A DNA stretch of 64,000 bases from Chlorocebus sabaeus (lineage: Eukaryota; Chordata; Mammalia; Primates; Cercopithecidae): the NCBI RefSeq assembly GCF_047675955.1, contig NC_132910.1, positions 89,988,923 to 90,052,922 on the forward strand, read 5' to 3'. Position 1 is the first letter of the stretch; the number at the start of each line of letters is the position of its first letter. Position numbers and translations under genes: made by a program. This document shows, in pieces, positions 11,620 to 24,140 of this stretch. The notes under the pieces are model-generated. The model made no database searches. It worked only from the letters and a program-made list of their open reading frames with translations, and had not been told where the DNA came from.

Positions 11620-12330
11620 TAAGGAGCGACTGTTTTCTATTTATTTCTTTATGCCTTGCTTCAGTGCAGAGTTGAATTTTATCTGCCTGTGAGAAATATA
11701 TATATTTTTCATTTCCGGGGCTATCCACTCGTTTTCTATCTTCCTCTCTCTGTCTTTTCGACGTCTTCCTATCTCTGCTATCTTTCCTTCATAAACACGG
11801 ATAGGTGCTGGGAAGGCGCAGCCCATCCCCTTTTCAGGTGTGACACGAGTGCCCTCTGCCGTCCAGAACGGTGAACAACTCAGCATCCAGGCAGGTTCAG
11901 ACCAGAGGAGCAGATGGGGAAAAAACCTACAGCCGTTCTCCCATCTCTGGGCAAACAGTGGAAGTATTGTTAAAATGAATAATTTATTAAACCACAATTG
12001 TTTACTGACTGCCCTTTCACTATTTGCTTTCCAGTTATTAAACACATTCGCGGGGTGCTTGGGTGTCAGCCCTTAGCCGACTTGAAGCTTCTTTCTGAGG
12101 CAATGATGTTCCCAGCCTCCTTGCTCTCTACACACGAGACATTTTCGATCTCTTTTGTCAGGTCAGGGTCAAACTACAGTTGTTCTGAGATGACTTTATC
12201 AATTCTCAGTTGATAGACTCTAAATGAAAAAATGCCTACCGTCGCCCCGTCGCTACTTAAGAAGGAGGGTTATTTGTGTAATGTTCTGTCAGTCCAGCAG
12301 GATCTGTGACAGGCGCAAAGAGTCAAGTAG
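11620..12330. promoter_or_regulatory. Candidate conserved non-coding element
   Basis: Repeat-free, with homeobox-like AT words (gaataatttattaaacc, ccagttattaaacac) beside retained CpGs (attcgcgggg, gtcgccccgtcgc). Suggestive of enhancer DNA; unverified. Confidence 0.25.
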
Positions 12331-13254
12331 AATAAGGAAAAAGATGTTTTTATGCCTTTTATTAGTCTCTCTTCATTTCATCAAGGAACAGATGACATCC
12401 ATCCTAGGATGTCCTTCCAAACTGAAAGAGGCACGGGAAGAAACGTCCCCCACTCCTTTGGAGTAAGCAAGACCCGCTTTAAGTACTCATGCTAATTCTC
12501 ACCCTTCACCAGGAGGGGATTCAATGTCCACAGCAGAGCAGGTAGGAGGGGGCCCTTGCCACGAAGAAAATTCTCTCCCTCCAGATTTGAAGGGAAGCAT
12601 CAGTCTGTACCCGGAGTGCCCCCTGCTTTTAAAGGGCAAACATTTCCACCATCCAGAATTGCAAGAAAATGTGCAGTAACCCAAAAATAAATCAATAAGG
12701 CTCGAGGCAAAGGAAGAAACAGAGATTCCCAAAACCGAAAGAGAGATTTTATTCTAAAACCCAAAATTTAAAAAAAATACTTGATTGATACTGATACTAG
12801 ACATAAGCACAAGAAAACTTTCACCATTCCCTGTCTCTTTCTCTCTCTCTATCTCCTAAAATAAGACAATCATTTCATTTCCAAATAACTCATTAGGGAT
12901 TTCTGTTTGAATGTAGAGACCTATTGCCAGATGTTGCCAAAACAAAAAAGAAAACTCCTAACAGTAAATAAAATCAGAAATGTCATCAAATTATTTCTTT
13001 CCCCAAACTAAATATGACTTTCAAGGAAAACTCACACTTCGATATTTTCTGTCACAATATTAAAATTCACAGGCTCAGCATCCAGAAGACGCAGGCCAGG
13101 TACAGGCTAGGGGGTGGGGAGGGACCCTGCCAGCAGGGTTTGCGTAAACTCAAGCATTGAGAAAGTGTGTCTGTAAGATACAGTACATATTGATGACGAC
13201 TGGCACTAAATTTGAAGTGAATCTGATTTTCTGACCTGAGTGACAGTTATGGTT

Positions 13255-13425
13255 TTGCCAGGCATGTGACTGAACATGGCACATCCTCACTAAGCTTTGG
13301 TTTCCATGTTTGTAAAATTAAACGGATGCTTCTTCCTTCATGAAATTAAATACAAGTTCTTCTGTGTCATGTACACAAAGTACTTAGCACAGTTAGCGGT
13401 ACAGTAAACATGCAATACATGTGTG
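13255..13425 (+). mobile_element. MIR fragment
   Basis: Resembles the 3' half of MIR: ggtttccatgtttgtaaaat, then gtacttagcacagttagcgg and cagtaaacatgcaatac. Strongly diverged. Confidence 0.55.
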
Positions 13426-13492
13426 GGACCCTTAGCTTTCTATTTTCATTCCCTTCTTTCCAACCTAAGCACCATACTTCAAAACAGGGTCA

Positions 13493-13791
13493 GGCCAGGT
13501 GTGGCGGTTCATGCTTGTAATCCCAGCACTTTGGGAGGCCGAGGTGGGCAGACTGCTTGAGCCCAGGATTCAAGAACAGCCTGGGAAACGTGGTGAAACC
13601 CCGTTTCTATTTAAAAAAAAAATACAAAAATTAGCCAGGTGTGGTGGCTCACACCTATAGTCCCAGCTACTTGGGGAACTGAGGCAGGAGGATGGGTTGA
13701 GCCTGGGGAAGTTGAGGCTGCAGTGAGCAAAGATTGCGCCACTACACTCCAGCCTGGGCAACAGAGTAAGACCTTGTCTCAAAAACAAAAA
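13493..13791 (+). mobile_element. Alu
   Basis: Full-length dimeric Alu, S/J-like, with an interrupted A-tail (aaaaacaaaaac). Confidence 0.94.
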
Positions 13792-14208
13792 CGGTCACCC
13801 CATGTTTATGCTTCCTAAATTCCGTCTGCCTTTATTCAACAAATATTTATTGAACCCTTCTACATTCTAGATACTCAAATATGAAAAACAGAGTCCTCAC
13901 CCTCTAGGAAGAGGACACATATATAATACATTAACAATCTATATAATAAAACTAATTATTTCTTTGTTATTGGCACTAAAGTAGCTGGTGTCATATGTGG
14001 CTGTGTGGCACACATGAAGTTTACTTTAGTGGAGAGTGTTCAGGAGTAGGAAAGAACCACGATTATTTTTCTTTCCATACAAAGTCATATAATGAATCAT
14101 TTCATTTAGAATAACAGTACATTAAAAGTTTAAATGGATAAGTCTAGGTTTTTTGAATGTTGCCATAATTTTACAGGTGGTAAAAGAGCCTCAACATGTT
14201 CATGATTT
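13792..14208. other. AT-rich stretch, possible old LINE/MIR trace
   Basis: The words attcaacaaatatttattgaa and cattctagatac near 13835-13875 are typical of old mammalian repeats. The family is not certain and the rest is unrecognised. Confidence 0.35.
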
Positions 14209-14533
14209 GGACAGGCATGGTGGCTCACACCTGTAATCCCAGTACTTTGGGAGGTCGAGGTTGGTGGATCACCTGAGGTCAGGAGTTCGAGACCAGCCTG
14301 GCCAACGTGGCGAAACCTCATCTCTACTAAAAATACAAAAATTAGCCGGGCATGGTGGCACATGCCTGTAATCTCAGCTACTAGTAGGGCTGAGGCAGGA
14401 GGATCGCTTGAATCTGAGAGGCAGAGGTTGCATGCAGTGAGCTGAGATCGTGCCACTGCATTCCAGCCTGGGCAACAGAGAGAGACTGTCTCAAAAAAAA
14501 GAAAAGAAAGAAAGAAAAGAAAAAAGAAAAGTT
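14209..14533 (+). mobile_element. Alu (S-like)
   Basis: Full-length Alu with a small 'catgcagtg' duplication in the right arm and a long GAAA/AAAG-type tail. Confidence 0.94.
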
Positions 14534-14651
14534 TATTTTTATTTATTTATTTTTTATTTTGCAGTTGTGTGTTTTAATTTGCTATTTTTCCCCTGTGGAT
14601 TCACAAAGGAAATCATGCTAGAAAAAAAGAAGTCATCTTAAAGCTGAATAG

Positions 14652-14878
14652 AAGCCTGGCCAACATGGTGAAACCCTGTTTCTACTAAAAATGCAAAAAT
14701 TAGCTGGGTGTGGTGGTGCGCCCTTGTAATCCCAGCTACTTGGGAGGCTGAGGCAGGAGAATCTCTTGAACCTGGAGGCAGAGGCTGCAGCGAGCCAAGA
14801 TCGTGCCATTGCACGCCAGCCTGGGTGACAGAGCGAGACCTTATCTCAAAAAATAAAAAAATAAAGAAAATTTTTTGA
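14652..14878 (+). mobile_element. 5'-truncated Alu with target-site duplication
   Basis: Starts within the left arm (gcctggccaacatgg) and runs through the right arm and tail. Flanked by the exact 12-base repeat aaagctgaatag (14640-14651, 14879-14890), so the truncation happened at insertion. Confidence 0.95.
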
Positions 14879-14890
14879 AAAGCTGAATAG

Positions 14891-16109
14891 ATCTTAGTTT
14901 CTCTTCAGCAAAAGCTATAAAAATTTGAGAATTTTGAGAGCCCAGAAGCTTGAGTCTATGTTTTTCTCTGCTGTGTCCCCATTTCCTGGTCCAAAATCTG
15001 GCATAGAGTAGATGCTCAATAGGTCTTTTTGGACAGAAAGTGATAACACCATGAGTGTTGAGCCAGACAAGCCCTTTCAGGCAGTATCCACCATGAGACT
15101 GATGGGCCTGGGGGAGCATTTAGGAAAGGCATGAAAACCAGGTGCACATCAGGGCCAGAGATGGGTATCCTCCCAGAAACTGAAATGTGCAGTGCAAGGA
15201 CATGGAGATGCCCGTGGGAAGAATGCCAGGCAGATGCCAGGAAGGTACCTGGAGAGACAGGCCATCCGTGCCACAGGGAGAGAACACGCATAGGACTTCA
15301 TAGGAGCCCAAATTGATTATTCTGAATTTAATATTTGCTTAAGTTCTGAAATTCATCTCAATCATAAAACCCTAAAATAGAAAGGAAAATCTAAAGGAAA
15401 CGTCATCCCGGTGATAAAATCAGCACCAATTCTAACCTTATCATCCAGAATCCAGACATTTAAAAAATAACAGAGCCTAACATAAAAGAGGACAGACAAG
15501 AGAAATCAGAAATTATTCTCTGAACCCAGTGATACCCTCAAATTGCCCCATTTACTTTCCAATATCTGCAATGAGCAAGTGTATGCTCTCTAAGTGACCA
15601 AAGCAGACACTCAGGTTTGCATTCCCTGATTTTTTTGATCAAATTGCTTCCCACAGTGGGTGTCCTCACTGATATTGCTTTCTATGTTTCTGCTAATAGA
15701 ATAAAAAATGTATTACTAGTATATAAAGAAGCTTTTTTACTAATTTGGAAATTCTTATGACTCTGAATTATTATAATCTTAGAAAATCACTGCAATTGAA
15801 ATATTTTAGTCTGGCCATTAAACTTTGGTTAACAATGATTAATAATTGCCCTTGTAACACCAGGTAATACAGGCCAAAAGGAAAAAAAAAAGGTGTTATG
15901 AGTGCAATGATTGGGGTATGTGTAGGGGATTATGGAAGCAGGTAAGAGGAGTCTCTACCCAGTTTAAAAGGTGAGGAGAAAAATGAGGAGAGGAGATTTC
16001 CTGGAAGACCCAGTAGAGCCTAAAAGCTTCCTCTCACCCCATGTCAGATCAGCTCTCGTTTTCATTTGTATCTGGAAACAAACTGACCATTTTGAAAGGA
16101 ATGAATAAA
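14891..16109. other. Unique non-coding stretch
   Basis: Near 15000-15030 'tctggcatagagtagatgctcaa' looks like a MIR/L2 3'-end trace. The remainder is unrecognised. A 91- to 92-codon frame pair around 14841-15291 (minus) has no recognisable domain and overlaps the MIR-like trace. Confidence 0.4.
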
Positions 16110-16414
16110 GTCAGGCACAGTGACTCACACCTGTAATCCCAGCACTTTGGGAAGCCAAGGTGGGCGAATCACAAGGGCAGGAGTTCGAGACCAACCTGGT
16201 CAACATAGCGAAACCCTGTCTCTACTAAAAATTCCAAAAAAATTAGCTGGAAGTGGTGGCGGGCACCTGTAATCCCAGCTACTCGGGAGGCTGAGGCAAG
16301 AGAATCACTTGAACCCAGGAGTCGGAGGTTGCAGTCAGCCAAGATCGCACCACTGCACTCCAGTCTGGGTGACAGAGCAGGACACTGTCTCAAAAAAAAA
16401 AAAAAAAAAAAAAA
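16110..16414 (+). mobile_element. Alu (S-like)
   Basis: Full-length Alu with a 24-base A-tail. Flanks aatgaataaag and agtgaataaat are a plausible duplication. Confidence 0.94.
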
Positions 16415-16607
16415 GCAGTGAATAAATCTGAATGCTGACTATGTCTAGACCCAAGGAACAGGGGTTGTCATTGAGACCTTCCAAACACTGCAAAGACTAC
16501 GCTGTTGTTATACACCCTATGATCACAGGTCACATCGAAGCAAACTAAATAATCAAAATAATTTGCAAAAGATTTTTATTTCTTCAAACCAATGTAAGAA
16601 AAAAGGA

Positions 16608-16920
16608 GGCCGGGCATGGTGGCTCATGCCTATAATCTCAGCACTTTGGAAGGCAGGAGGATCACTTGAGGCCAGGAGTTCAAGACCATCCTGGCCAATA
16701 TGGCGAAACCCTGTCTCTATTAAAAATACAAAAATTAGCGAGGCATGGTGGTGTGAGCCTGTAGTCCCGGATGCTTGAGACGCTGGGGCACAAGAATTGC
16801 TTCAACCAGGGAGGTGGAGGTTGCAGTGAGCCAAGATTACACCACTGCACTCCAGCCTAGGCAACAGAGTGAGACTCTCCCTCAAAATTCAAAGGAAAAA
16901 GAAAGAAAAGAAAAAGAAAA
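16608..16920 (+). mobile_element. Alu
   Basis: Full-length dimer with a short left-arm deletion (ggaaggcaggagg) and an AAAG-type tail. The direct repeat agaaaaaaggag occurs just before the element and again just after its tail. Confidence 0.93.
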
Positions 16921-16923
16921 AAG

Positions 16924-17207
16924 GAGATTCTCACACTTTTGGAGGCCAAGTTAGACAGGTCACTTGAGCCCAGGAGTTCAAGACCAGCCTGGACAACACA
17001 GCAAAACCCTGTCTCTACAAAAAATACAAAAATTGGCAGGGTGTAATGGCATGTGCCAGTAGTCCCAGCTACGCAGGTGGGTTGAGATGGGAGGATCACC
17101 TGATCCCAGAGAGGTCGAGGTTGCAGTGAGCCATGATCGCACCACTCCACTCCAGCCTAGGCGACAGAGTGAGACCCTGTCTCAAAAAAAAGAAAAAAAA
17201 AAAAAAA
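16924..17207 (+). mobile_element. Alu (J-like), head-to-tail with the previous one
   Basis: Lacks the first ~30 bases (starts attctcacacttttggaggcc) and continues to a poly-A tail. The upstream Alu landed at its 5' edge, so its true start may have been displaced or lost. Confidence 0.9.
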
Positions 17208-19480
17208 AGAAGGAGGTGGAGGACAAAGAGGAGTAGAAGAGGAAGTAGAACGGGGAGAATAAGTAAGTCTCAGCAGGAAGGACCTGGAAATTTTACCTTA
17301 TACAGAGAAGCTTTCTTTCTATAAATGTACGTGTCCACCCTCATCAGAATTTACAGAGAGCCCACATCATAAACCCAAGCACTTTTCATTATTTTTGTCA
17401 GAGAAATGGAGGGCGCTTACACCAGTCAGTGCTTTAAAATTTCCTGAGCAATGATCTTAAGTGCAAGAAGATGTTATTATGTCCTGTGTCTCCTTCCTCT
17501 GACATTCAAGGCGCTCTTGGGAGAATGGCAAACGTTGGGAATACGTTAGAATGATGTGAGGTCAAGAAAAATGGTGGCCAAATGTTGGTAAAGATATCTA
17601 CAAACGATACCCATGTCATCTCTTCAAAAATACGTTTCACTCAGACAGCAGCAAAAGAATTTTTGATGAGTTTGGAGAGAGGGAAGTAACACAATTGTCT
17701 GACAATAGCCTAAGTTTTCTTCCCTACCCTCTGTAGGGATCTATTAAGGACACAGGAAATGGAAAGAGAAGCTCAGTGTGTGATGAATGTCAGTTACTAT
17801 TACATTTATTAAGCTCTTCTGCAAAGGCCTTGGGTATAGATGGGTATGTAACAAGGAAAATACATAAATAAACAATCACCTGCATTCTAGGGTTATTTGC
17901 CTCAGCCCTCTCTGTGAACTTATTGAGACTTGGTGAGATTACAAGAGAGATGCTAGAGAGTAGAAAATGAACTTGTCACTGTGCCAAGATGCTGAGCAAA
18001 ACAAAAGAAGATTTGCGGCTTCCACCTGGGCGATCAGATGGATTAAGGTGTTCAATTCTTCACTTGCTGGTAGAGGAAAAAGAATACTCAAATCCCCCTC
18101 ACCTCAGTCTTTGTTTCTTAGCTTTCCTAGCTTTGTTTCTTTGTTTATGGATGGTTTTGTTCTGATTGGAAAGTAAGACTAGGACCCTCCACAGACCAGA
18201 GGGAAGAATATGAGAAGCCACGTATGGCCTTGCTTATAATAAACCAAGCTGATCTGCAAGTCACCAGGGAAGAATGTTTGGTAAATGTTTGGAAAATGCA
18301 GACTTCCAAAGAAGCGATCACAGAGTCTTATGCTTGGATGGTGTCTTTTTTTCTGGGAGCTTCTTCAAGCATTTTACGAACCTATCTAAAGGGTCCCTCA
18401 CCAGTCATTGGAATGCACTTGTATCCAGGGTAGAATAAAGGCAGCTGCTCTGCCAGAAAGCAAACATGCTTTCAGGAAGAAAAGTTATCTTGTAAGTGTA
18501 CTTATGAAATGCTCCAAGTTTTCCCCTTTATCAGGGCATTTATGTGTGAGAGTAGAGATGGGCTATGGGTATGGAGCTCGGGACTATCCTTATGGGGAGC
18601 AAGCTAGGGCATGTGACATGCAGCCCACACTCACACCCTTCATTGAAGCTATGAGCAAAAGTGGGTTAAATTAAATGTCCTAGCCAGCTGGAAGTGTATG
18701 CACATGTATAGAGAAAAGCACTGGCTTGCAGAGTGGGCCATGTCATCAGGGAAATAGAAGACTATTACGGGTTAACTACAAAGATCTCAGATCCTTTTTC
18801 ACACCAGCTGGCAGAGTCAGAGTCTCTTTCCTTTCTCCCCAGCGGTCTGATCCCTAAACCATGGCCCAGACCCAGCTACCAGCAAGAATTCGTATGGTGT
18901 CTCCACAGAACTAGCTTCACGGGCTGCAACCTACACAGTCCCACAGGCCCTCATTCAGAAGGCCCTGCACTTGACTTCATGCTCCATTGTTGCCATCTTA
19001 AAATTCCTAATAATTTTATGTTTGAATTTGTGTTTTGTAAGTGAAGTTTCATGGGACAATGGAGAATGAGTGTGAGCAGAGGAGATACAATATGTGTGCA
19101 TGTGCAATAACACCTTTCCTTGCCTCCCATTCACATATACCACCTGTGATGTCCCATGCAGAGAATTCTGGTGGACCCATGATGCATGAAAGTTCAGAGT
19201 AACTCAGTGATAAGTGACCCCCTACCCCACAACCCAGCCAAGAGGCCATGCTTTCCCTTTGAATCAGTTTAGCTTGAAAGAATCAATACTGTTTAAGCAA
19301 AAAGAACAACCAAGGAACCCTACCATATTCTTTCTCACTCATGTTACATCACTGTATTAGCCAACCACACTGAAAAGGACATAGAAGGAAAGGCAAAGAT
19401 GGGGCAACCCATAGTTCATTTTCCTGTCTCATCAGTTAAGCCAAAGGCAGTGAGTGTTGGTAGAGCGTGTCATATTAAGT
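17208..19480. other. Largely unique non-coding stretch
   Basis: A purine-rich patch (17210-17265) follows the Alu tail. The rest shows no certain repeat or gene. Short overlapping frames at 18224-19044 lack a family, splice sites and composition bias. Confidence 0.4.
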
Positions 19481-19539
19481 CAGATTCTTACACAGACTGG
19501 AAAAAGCACAGTGTTTATTGGTCATTTTAAAAACTCTTA

Positions 19540-20640
19540 CAAAACAATAAGAAAAAGATAAACGTTCCAATAAAAAACAAGTTTAGGGCACTAATAGGCA
19601 CATTACAAGAGAACTTCAAATGACCAACATTAAACATTATAAAATGTTTTTAACTTTGCTAATAATGAAAGAAATACAAATAAAAACAACAGTTATCAAA
19701 AGTTTTCTACTCAGAAGGTTAGAAAAGATGAAAATGAAAATATTAGCACTCAGTACAAACCTGAAGTGGAACGCAACCGGAGAAAAGCTTGACTACACTT
19801 ATCAAACTATGAAATGACTCAGCAATAACATTGCCAGGAATCTGCTAAAGAGACAATAGGAATATTTATAAAGATGAATATGCAAGGTTGTTCACTAGCT
19901 CATTGTTTAGCATATCTAAAAATTGAAATAACCTCAACATTGATCCATAGGTGCTGTGGTCTGAATGTTTGTTTCCTCTCAGCATTCATGTTGAAATTCT
20001 GACCCCCAAGGTGATGATATTAGGAGGTGGAGCCTTTGGGAGGTGATTAGACCATGAGGATAGAGCCCTTGTGAATGGGCTTAGTGTCCTTACAAAAAGG
20101 CCTGAGAGAGATCCCTCACTTCTTCCACTATGTGAGGACACAACAAGAAGATGTCATCCATGAACCGGAAAGTAGACCCTCACCAGATACCAAATATGTG
20201 AGTGTCTCGATCTTGGACTTCCCAGCCTCCAGAATTGTGGGGAATAAATAAATACATTTATATTGTTTATAGACTATTCAGTTTATAATATTTTATTATA
20301 GCAGCCCAAACAGACTAAGACAATAGGGTATACGTTAAATCAATCATGGTACATTCACAATATGTTTGCAGTTGTCAAAAAAGAATTAGATCACTTTATA
20401 TGTACTGACCTGGAAAATGTACAGAATACAGTGTGAAATTTTTTAAAGCAAATTATAGAAGATAAAATGATCCCATCTGGGAAAATATGTGTGTACATTT
20501 TTTTTTTACTAGTCCTGTCTTATCCTAGGGAGATCTTTTTTTAAAGTTACCTTTGGGAGGTAGAATTAATTGGGGACAAAAATGAATAAATGAGATTACT
20601 TTTTACTTTATGCCTTCTGCAATGTTTAGGAAAAAACATT
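19540..20640 (+). mobile_element. Old L1 (L1M-type) ORF2 end and 3' UTR, cut by a MaLR LTR
   Basis: Sense L1M landmarks: cttcaaatgaccaacattaaac, ctttgctaataatgaaag, aaggttgttcactagctcatt, then after the LTR atcatggtacattcacaat and ttatatgtactgacctgg. Reading frames are destroyed. Confidence 0.75.
19952..20322 (+). mobile_element. MaLR-type LTR (MLT1/MST-like), solo
   Basis: TG...CA-bounded LTR: tgctgtggtctgaatgttt ... ggaggtggagcctttgggag ... cttggacttcccagcctcc ... cagactaagaca. Flanked by a perfect 5-base duplication, atagg (19947-19951, 20323-20327), inside the L1M. Both facts confirm the boundaries. Confidence 0.92.
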
Positions 20641-20643
20641 TCA

Positions 20644-20946
20644 GGCCAGGCACAGTGGCTCATGCCTGTAATCCCAGCACTTTGGGAGGCCGAGGCAGGT
20701 GGATCACAAGGTCAGGAGTTCGAGACCAGCCTGGCCAATATGGTGAAACCCCGTCTTTACTAAAAATACAAAAATTAGCCGGGCGTGGTGGCGGACACCC
20801 GTAGTCCCAGCTACTCAGGAGGCTGAGGCAGGAGAATCGCTTGAACCCGGGAGGCAGAGGTTGTAGTGAGCCGAGATTGGGCCACTACACTCCAGCCTGG
20901 GAGACAGAGTGAGACTCTGTCTCAAAAAAAAAAAAAAAAAAAAAAA
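20644..20946 (+). mobile_element. Alu (S-like)
   Basis: Full-length with an A22 tail. Flanks aacatttcag and aagcatttcag form the duplication. Confidence 0.95.
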
Positions 20947-21660
20947 GCATTTCAGAGCATGTCTTTCTAATAGGATTTTTTAAAAATCACATGTTAAGAT
21001 AAAATCATTACTGCACATCTGTACAATGAATATTAAGTGACCCTTAAAAATGATGATGTTGGCCAAGCGCAGGCCCCATGCTCGTAATCTCAGCACTTTG
21101 GGAGGTCGAGGCAGGCAGATCACTTGAGCTCAGGAATTCAAGACCAGCCTGGGCAACATGGTAAAACTCTACCTCTACAAAAAACAGAAAACAGCCAGGC
21201 ATAGTGGCACACACCTGTGGTCCCAGCTACTTGAGGGGCTGAGATGGGAAGATGGCTTGACCCCAGGAGGTCAAGGCTGCAGTAAGCCATGTTTGCACCA
21301 CTTGCACTCCAGCCTGGGTGACAAAGTGAGACTCCATCTCAAAAACAAAACCAAAAAAAAAAGGTTAATGCTGTAATCTATACATATTGACCTCAAAATA
21401 TGGTCACAACATATATTTCTGAAAAAAAGAAAAACAGGTTACTGAACAATATATGTAAGACAAACATGGTTGCGTAAAATTCTGCAACTGTTGAGAGAAC
21501 AGCATCAGCTGTCTGGAAAGATGTTCCTCAAATATTGACAGTAGTTATTGCTGGATAGTGGTACTTACAGTGATTTTTACTTTCTTTATACTTTTCTGTG
21601 CTATGTAATTTTTGTTTTACAATGAGTGTAAAATCTTTTTCTAAATCAGAAAAAAAAATC
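20947..21660 (+). mobile_element. Old L1-type 3' fragment, interrupted by an Alu
   Basis: Reads aagtgacccttaaaaatgatg, then after the Alu acaggttactgaacaatat and tgatttttactttctttatac. Resembles L1M 3' UTR tails; weaker than the neighbouring copy. Confidence 0.55.
21061..21362 (+). mobile_element. Alu (J-like)
   Basis: Full-length dimer with J-type linker (ctctacaaaaaacagaaaac) and interrupted tail. Confidence 0.93.
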
Positions 21661-22450
21661 TGTTTCTATTTTGAAAGTTGTAATATGTGCTAGGAAAATA
21701 AGAGTAAGAAAGTTCCACAAAATGAATAAAAAGTAATTTATTCCTGATTCCGAGTAGTATCCCTGAAGTCAGCACAAATAAGGATCATAACTTAGAACTG
21801 CATATTTTCTGATTTGAATCTTTTTGCCCCAATTTTGCTAACTATACTAAAAACAGTATTTCAAATTCCCCCCGCCACAAAGAAAATACAAGTACATCAC
21901 TAATCTGTTCAGCAAATTCAACCCCAACCAGGGGTTTTTTCCTAAACTAATTTATTCTTAACTTTTTCATTTATCTCCTAAGCACTGTGTTTGATGTTTA
22001 AAAAGAAAAAGCACTGACTTGACCTAATAATAGTTCTACATGAATGTGCGGGTTTATTTTCCCAATTTTGTCCTGATGACAGTAATTATTTCAGAACCTT
22101 GCTAAGTCTTACTTCCTTATCAGTCTTTCCAATAATTCTCACCAGCAAAACTGGCAGTTTTATCCTTCTTTTCAATAGAGATTTAGAGGCCAAGAATTAT
22201 AGTGAATTCTCACCTGACAAAGCATTTATTGCCTTTTTCAAAATATACTGCAGGACGTTTATTAGTAGACTATGAAGTATTTATCACCAGTAATTAAAAA
22301 TAAGCTGTTCTTGTTGTAATAAATGCAGAGTCAGAGATGCAATACTATTACTTTTTATTGTTTATTTGCTCTTCCTTTAACCTAATATAAAAACTCCTTT
22401 ACTAATGTGCTAAGGCATTTATCTTAAGGCCAATGTTAAACAAACCTGTT
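21661..22450. other. AT-rich unique stretch
   Basis: No clear repeat or gene; many short A and T runs. Confidence 0.4.
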
Positions 22451-22454
22451 TGCA

Positions 22455-23045
22455 TTTTACTAAGCAGACAAGGAAAGCATCCAAAGTCACTACAAAAAGA
22501 TTTCTAAGGCAACAGTGAAAAGATCCAGCAATGTTTGTGCACTGCTAGTAGAAATAAAGGTAAATTTACTTTTAAAAGATAAGAAGGTAATTTGCAACAT
22601 AGAGGAACCACGTTCTCATCCTTTAACCTAAAAATTCCACTTATAATTTTTATCCTAAAAACTAATCATAAATATACATTAAGTGATAGCTACAAGATTG
22701 TTTAACCATTGGAACTTCGTTTTTTAAATTTTTTGAATAACAAAACACCTTGCAGCCATTAAAAATAGTGTTGCAGAAGAATATTTAATTACAAAAAAAA
22801 ATGAGAGACAAGGAGTTTATAAAATAGTATACATATGTACAACATGATTGCAAGTTATAGCTTAAATAGATAGATAGAGATCAGAACTAGAAATATATCA
22901 ATCAAGCATTAATAAGTCACCAAAACATAAATGTTGAAATCTCTGGAGGATGGAATTATGGGTGGAGTGTATACTCCTGTGTGCCCATCTGTATTTTCTA
23001 AATTCTTACAGTGTATGTGTGCTACTTTTGTAATGGGAAAAGTTC
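22455..23045 (+). mobile_element. Old L1-type 3' end
   Basis: Landmarks: cttgcagccattaaaaatag, gttgcagaagaatatttaat, gaggatggaattatgggtgg and tgtattttctaaattcttac, the typical L1M 3' UTR progression. Diverged and non-coding. Confidence 0.65.
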
Positions 23046-23559
23046 TTATCAAGAGATAGTAAGTGCCCTCTAGAAGCTTGTTGAACGAATGAATTCAATT
23101 TACTTTTTATATCTCTCTCCTGCTTTGAGGACTCTCCATATATGTAAAGCTGTCATTTGAGAAGAAAAAGTTTTAGCTATAATTCAAACGTAGTCTCACT
23201 GAGACCTGTATGAGTAGACCAAAACTTGTTTCAAAACGTCATCACACACATACACACACATAAAAATTGAGCATATCACATTCTAATATCAGCTAAATAA
23301 GATCAAATTATAATTTAAAAATAATGATTAAGGGATAGCCACAAGTGATTAAGCTTCACCAAAGACTAAGACATATTTGAATATTCTCCTAAATTCAAAG
23401 CATATATAATGATCTTAAATGCAGTAGGCACAATTTCTTCTAAAACCTCACAATTTTTATGTGTGCGTATGTACACACACGCAGGTGCAAAGCAGACCCC
23501 CAGGTTATTTGAATTTATCTTTGCTACATGAGTTCTTGTTACAAGCATACCGGACCCAC
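23046..23559. other. Unique AT-rich stretch
   Basis: Includes a short CA-rich patch (23244-23260). No gene or family recognised. Confidence 0.4.
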
Positions 23560-23974
23560 TGTCTTAGTTCATTTTGTGTTGCTATAAGGGACTCTCTGAG
23601 GCTGGGTAAGTTATAAAGAAAAGGAAGTTTATTTGGTTCACAATTCTGACGGCTAGAAAGCTCAAGATTGGGCATTTGCATCTGGTGAGGGCCTCAGGCT
23701 GCTTCCACTCATAGCAGAGGACAAAGAGGAGCTAGCATGTGCAGAGATCACACAGAGAGAAAAGATGAAAATGGTGTGGGGCGTGCCAGGCTCTTTTTAA
23801 CAACCAGCTGTCTCAAGAACTAATAGGGAGAGACTCACTCCCGAGGGAGGGCATCACTCTATTCATGAGAGATCCACCCCATGACCCAAACACCTCCCAT
23901 GAGGCCCCACCTTCAACAGTAGGGGTCATATTTCAACGCGAGGTTTGGAGGGAACAAAGATCCAAGCCATGGCA
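23560..23974 (-). mobile_element. MST-type MaLR solo LTR, antisense
   Basis: About 415 bp, near full length: tgtcttagttcattttgtg ... gtgagggcctcaggctgctt ... ggctctttttaacaaccagc ... atccaagccatggca. Flanked by cccac/cccgc, a 5-base duplication with one change. The antisense polyadenylation region lies near its left end. Confidence 0.92.
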
Positions 23975-24140
23975 CCCGCAGATTTTTAGGAAGTAGAAAA
24001 CAGTTCCATTCACACCTGAAATTTCAGGCCCAAACTTTAAACTGTCACTTTTATCTATTGTCATTTTGAGGATATTATTGTTTTAGTAAGGTTAGGGATG
24101 AGATTTGCCTTAAATTCGTATCTTGAAAGTTTAAATTACA

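Larger units (their letters stand above)
10738..13250. other. Repeat-poor unique block (2.5 kb)
   Basis: No Alu, L1 or LTR recognised. Contains a CT-rich run (12836-12856), scattered CpGs and AT-rich motif clusters. Two sub-blocks, 10950-11270 and 11620-12330, look like candidate conserved non-coding DNA. Open frames here are short and unsupported. Confidence 0.5.
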
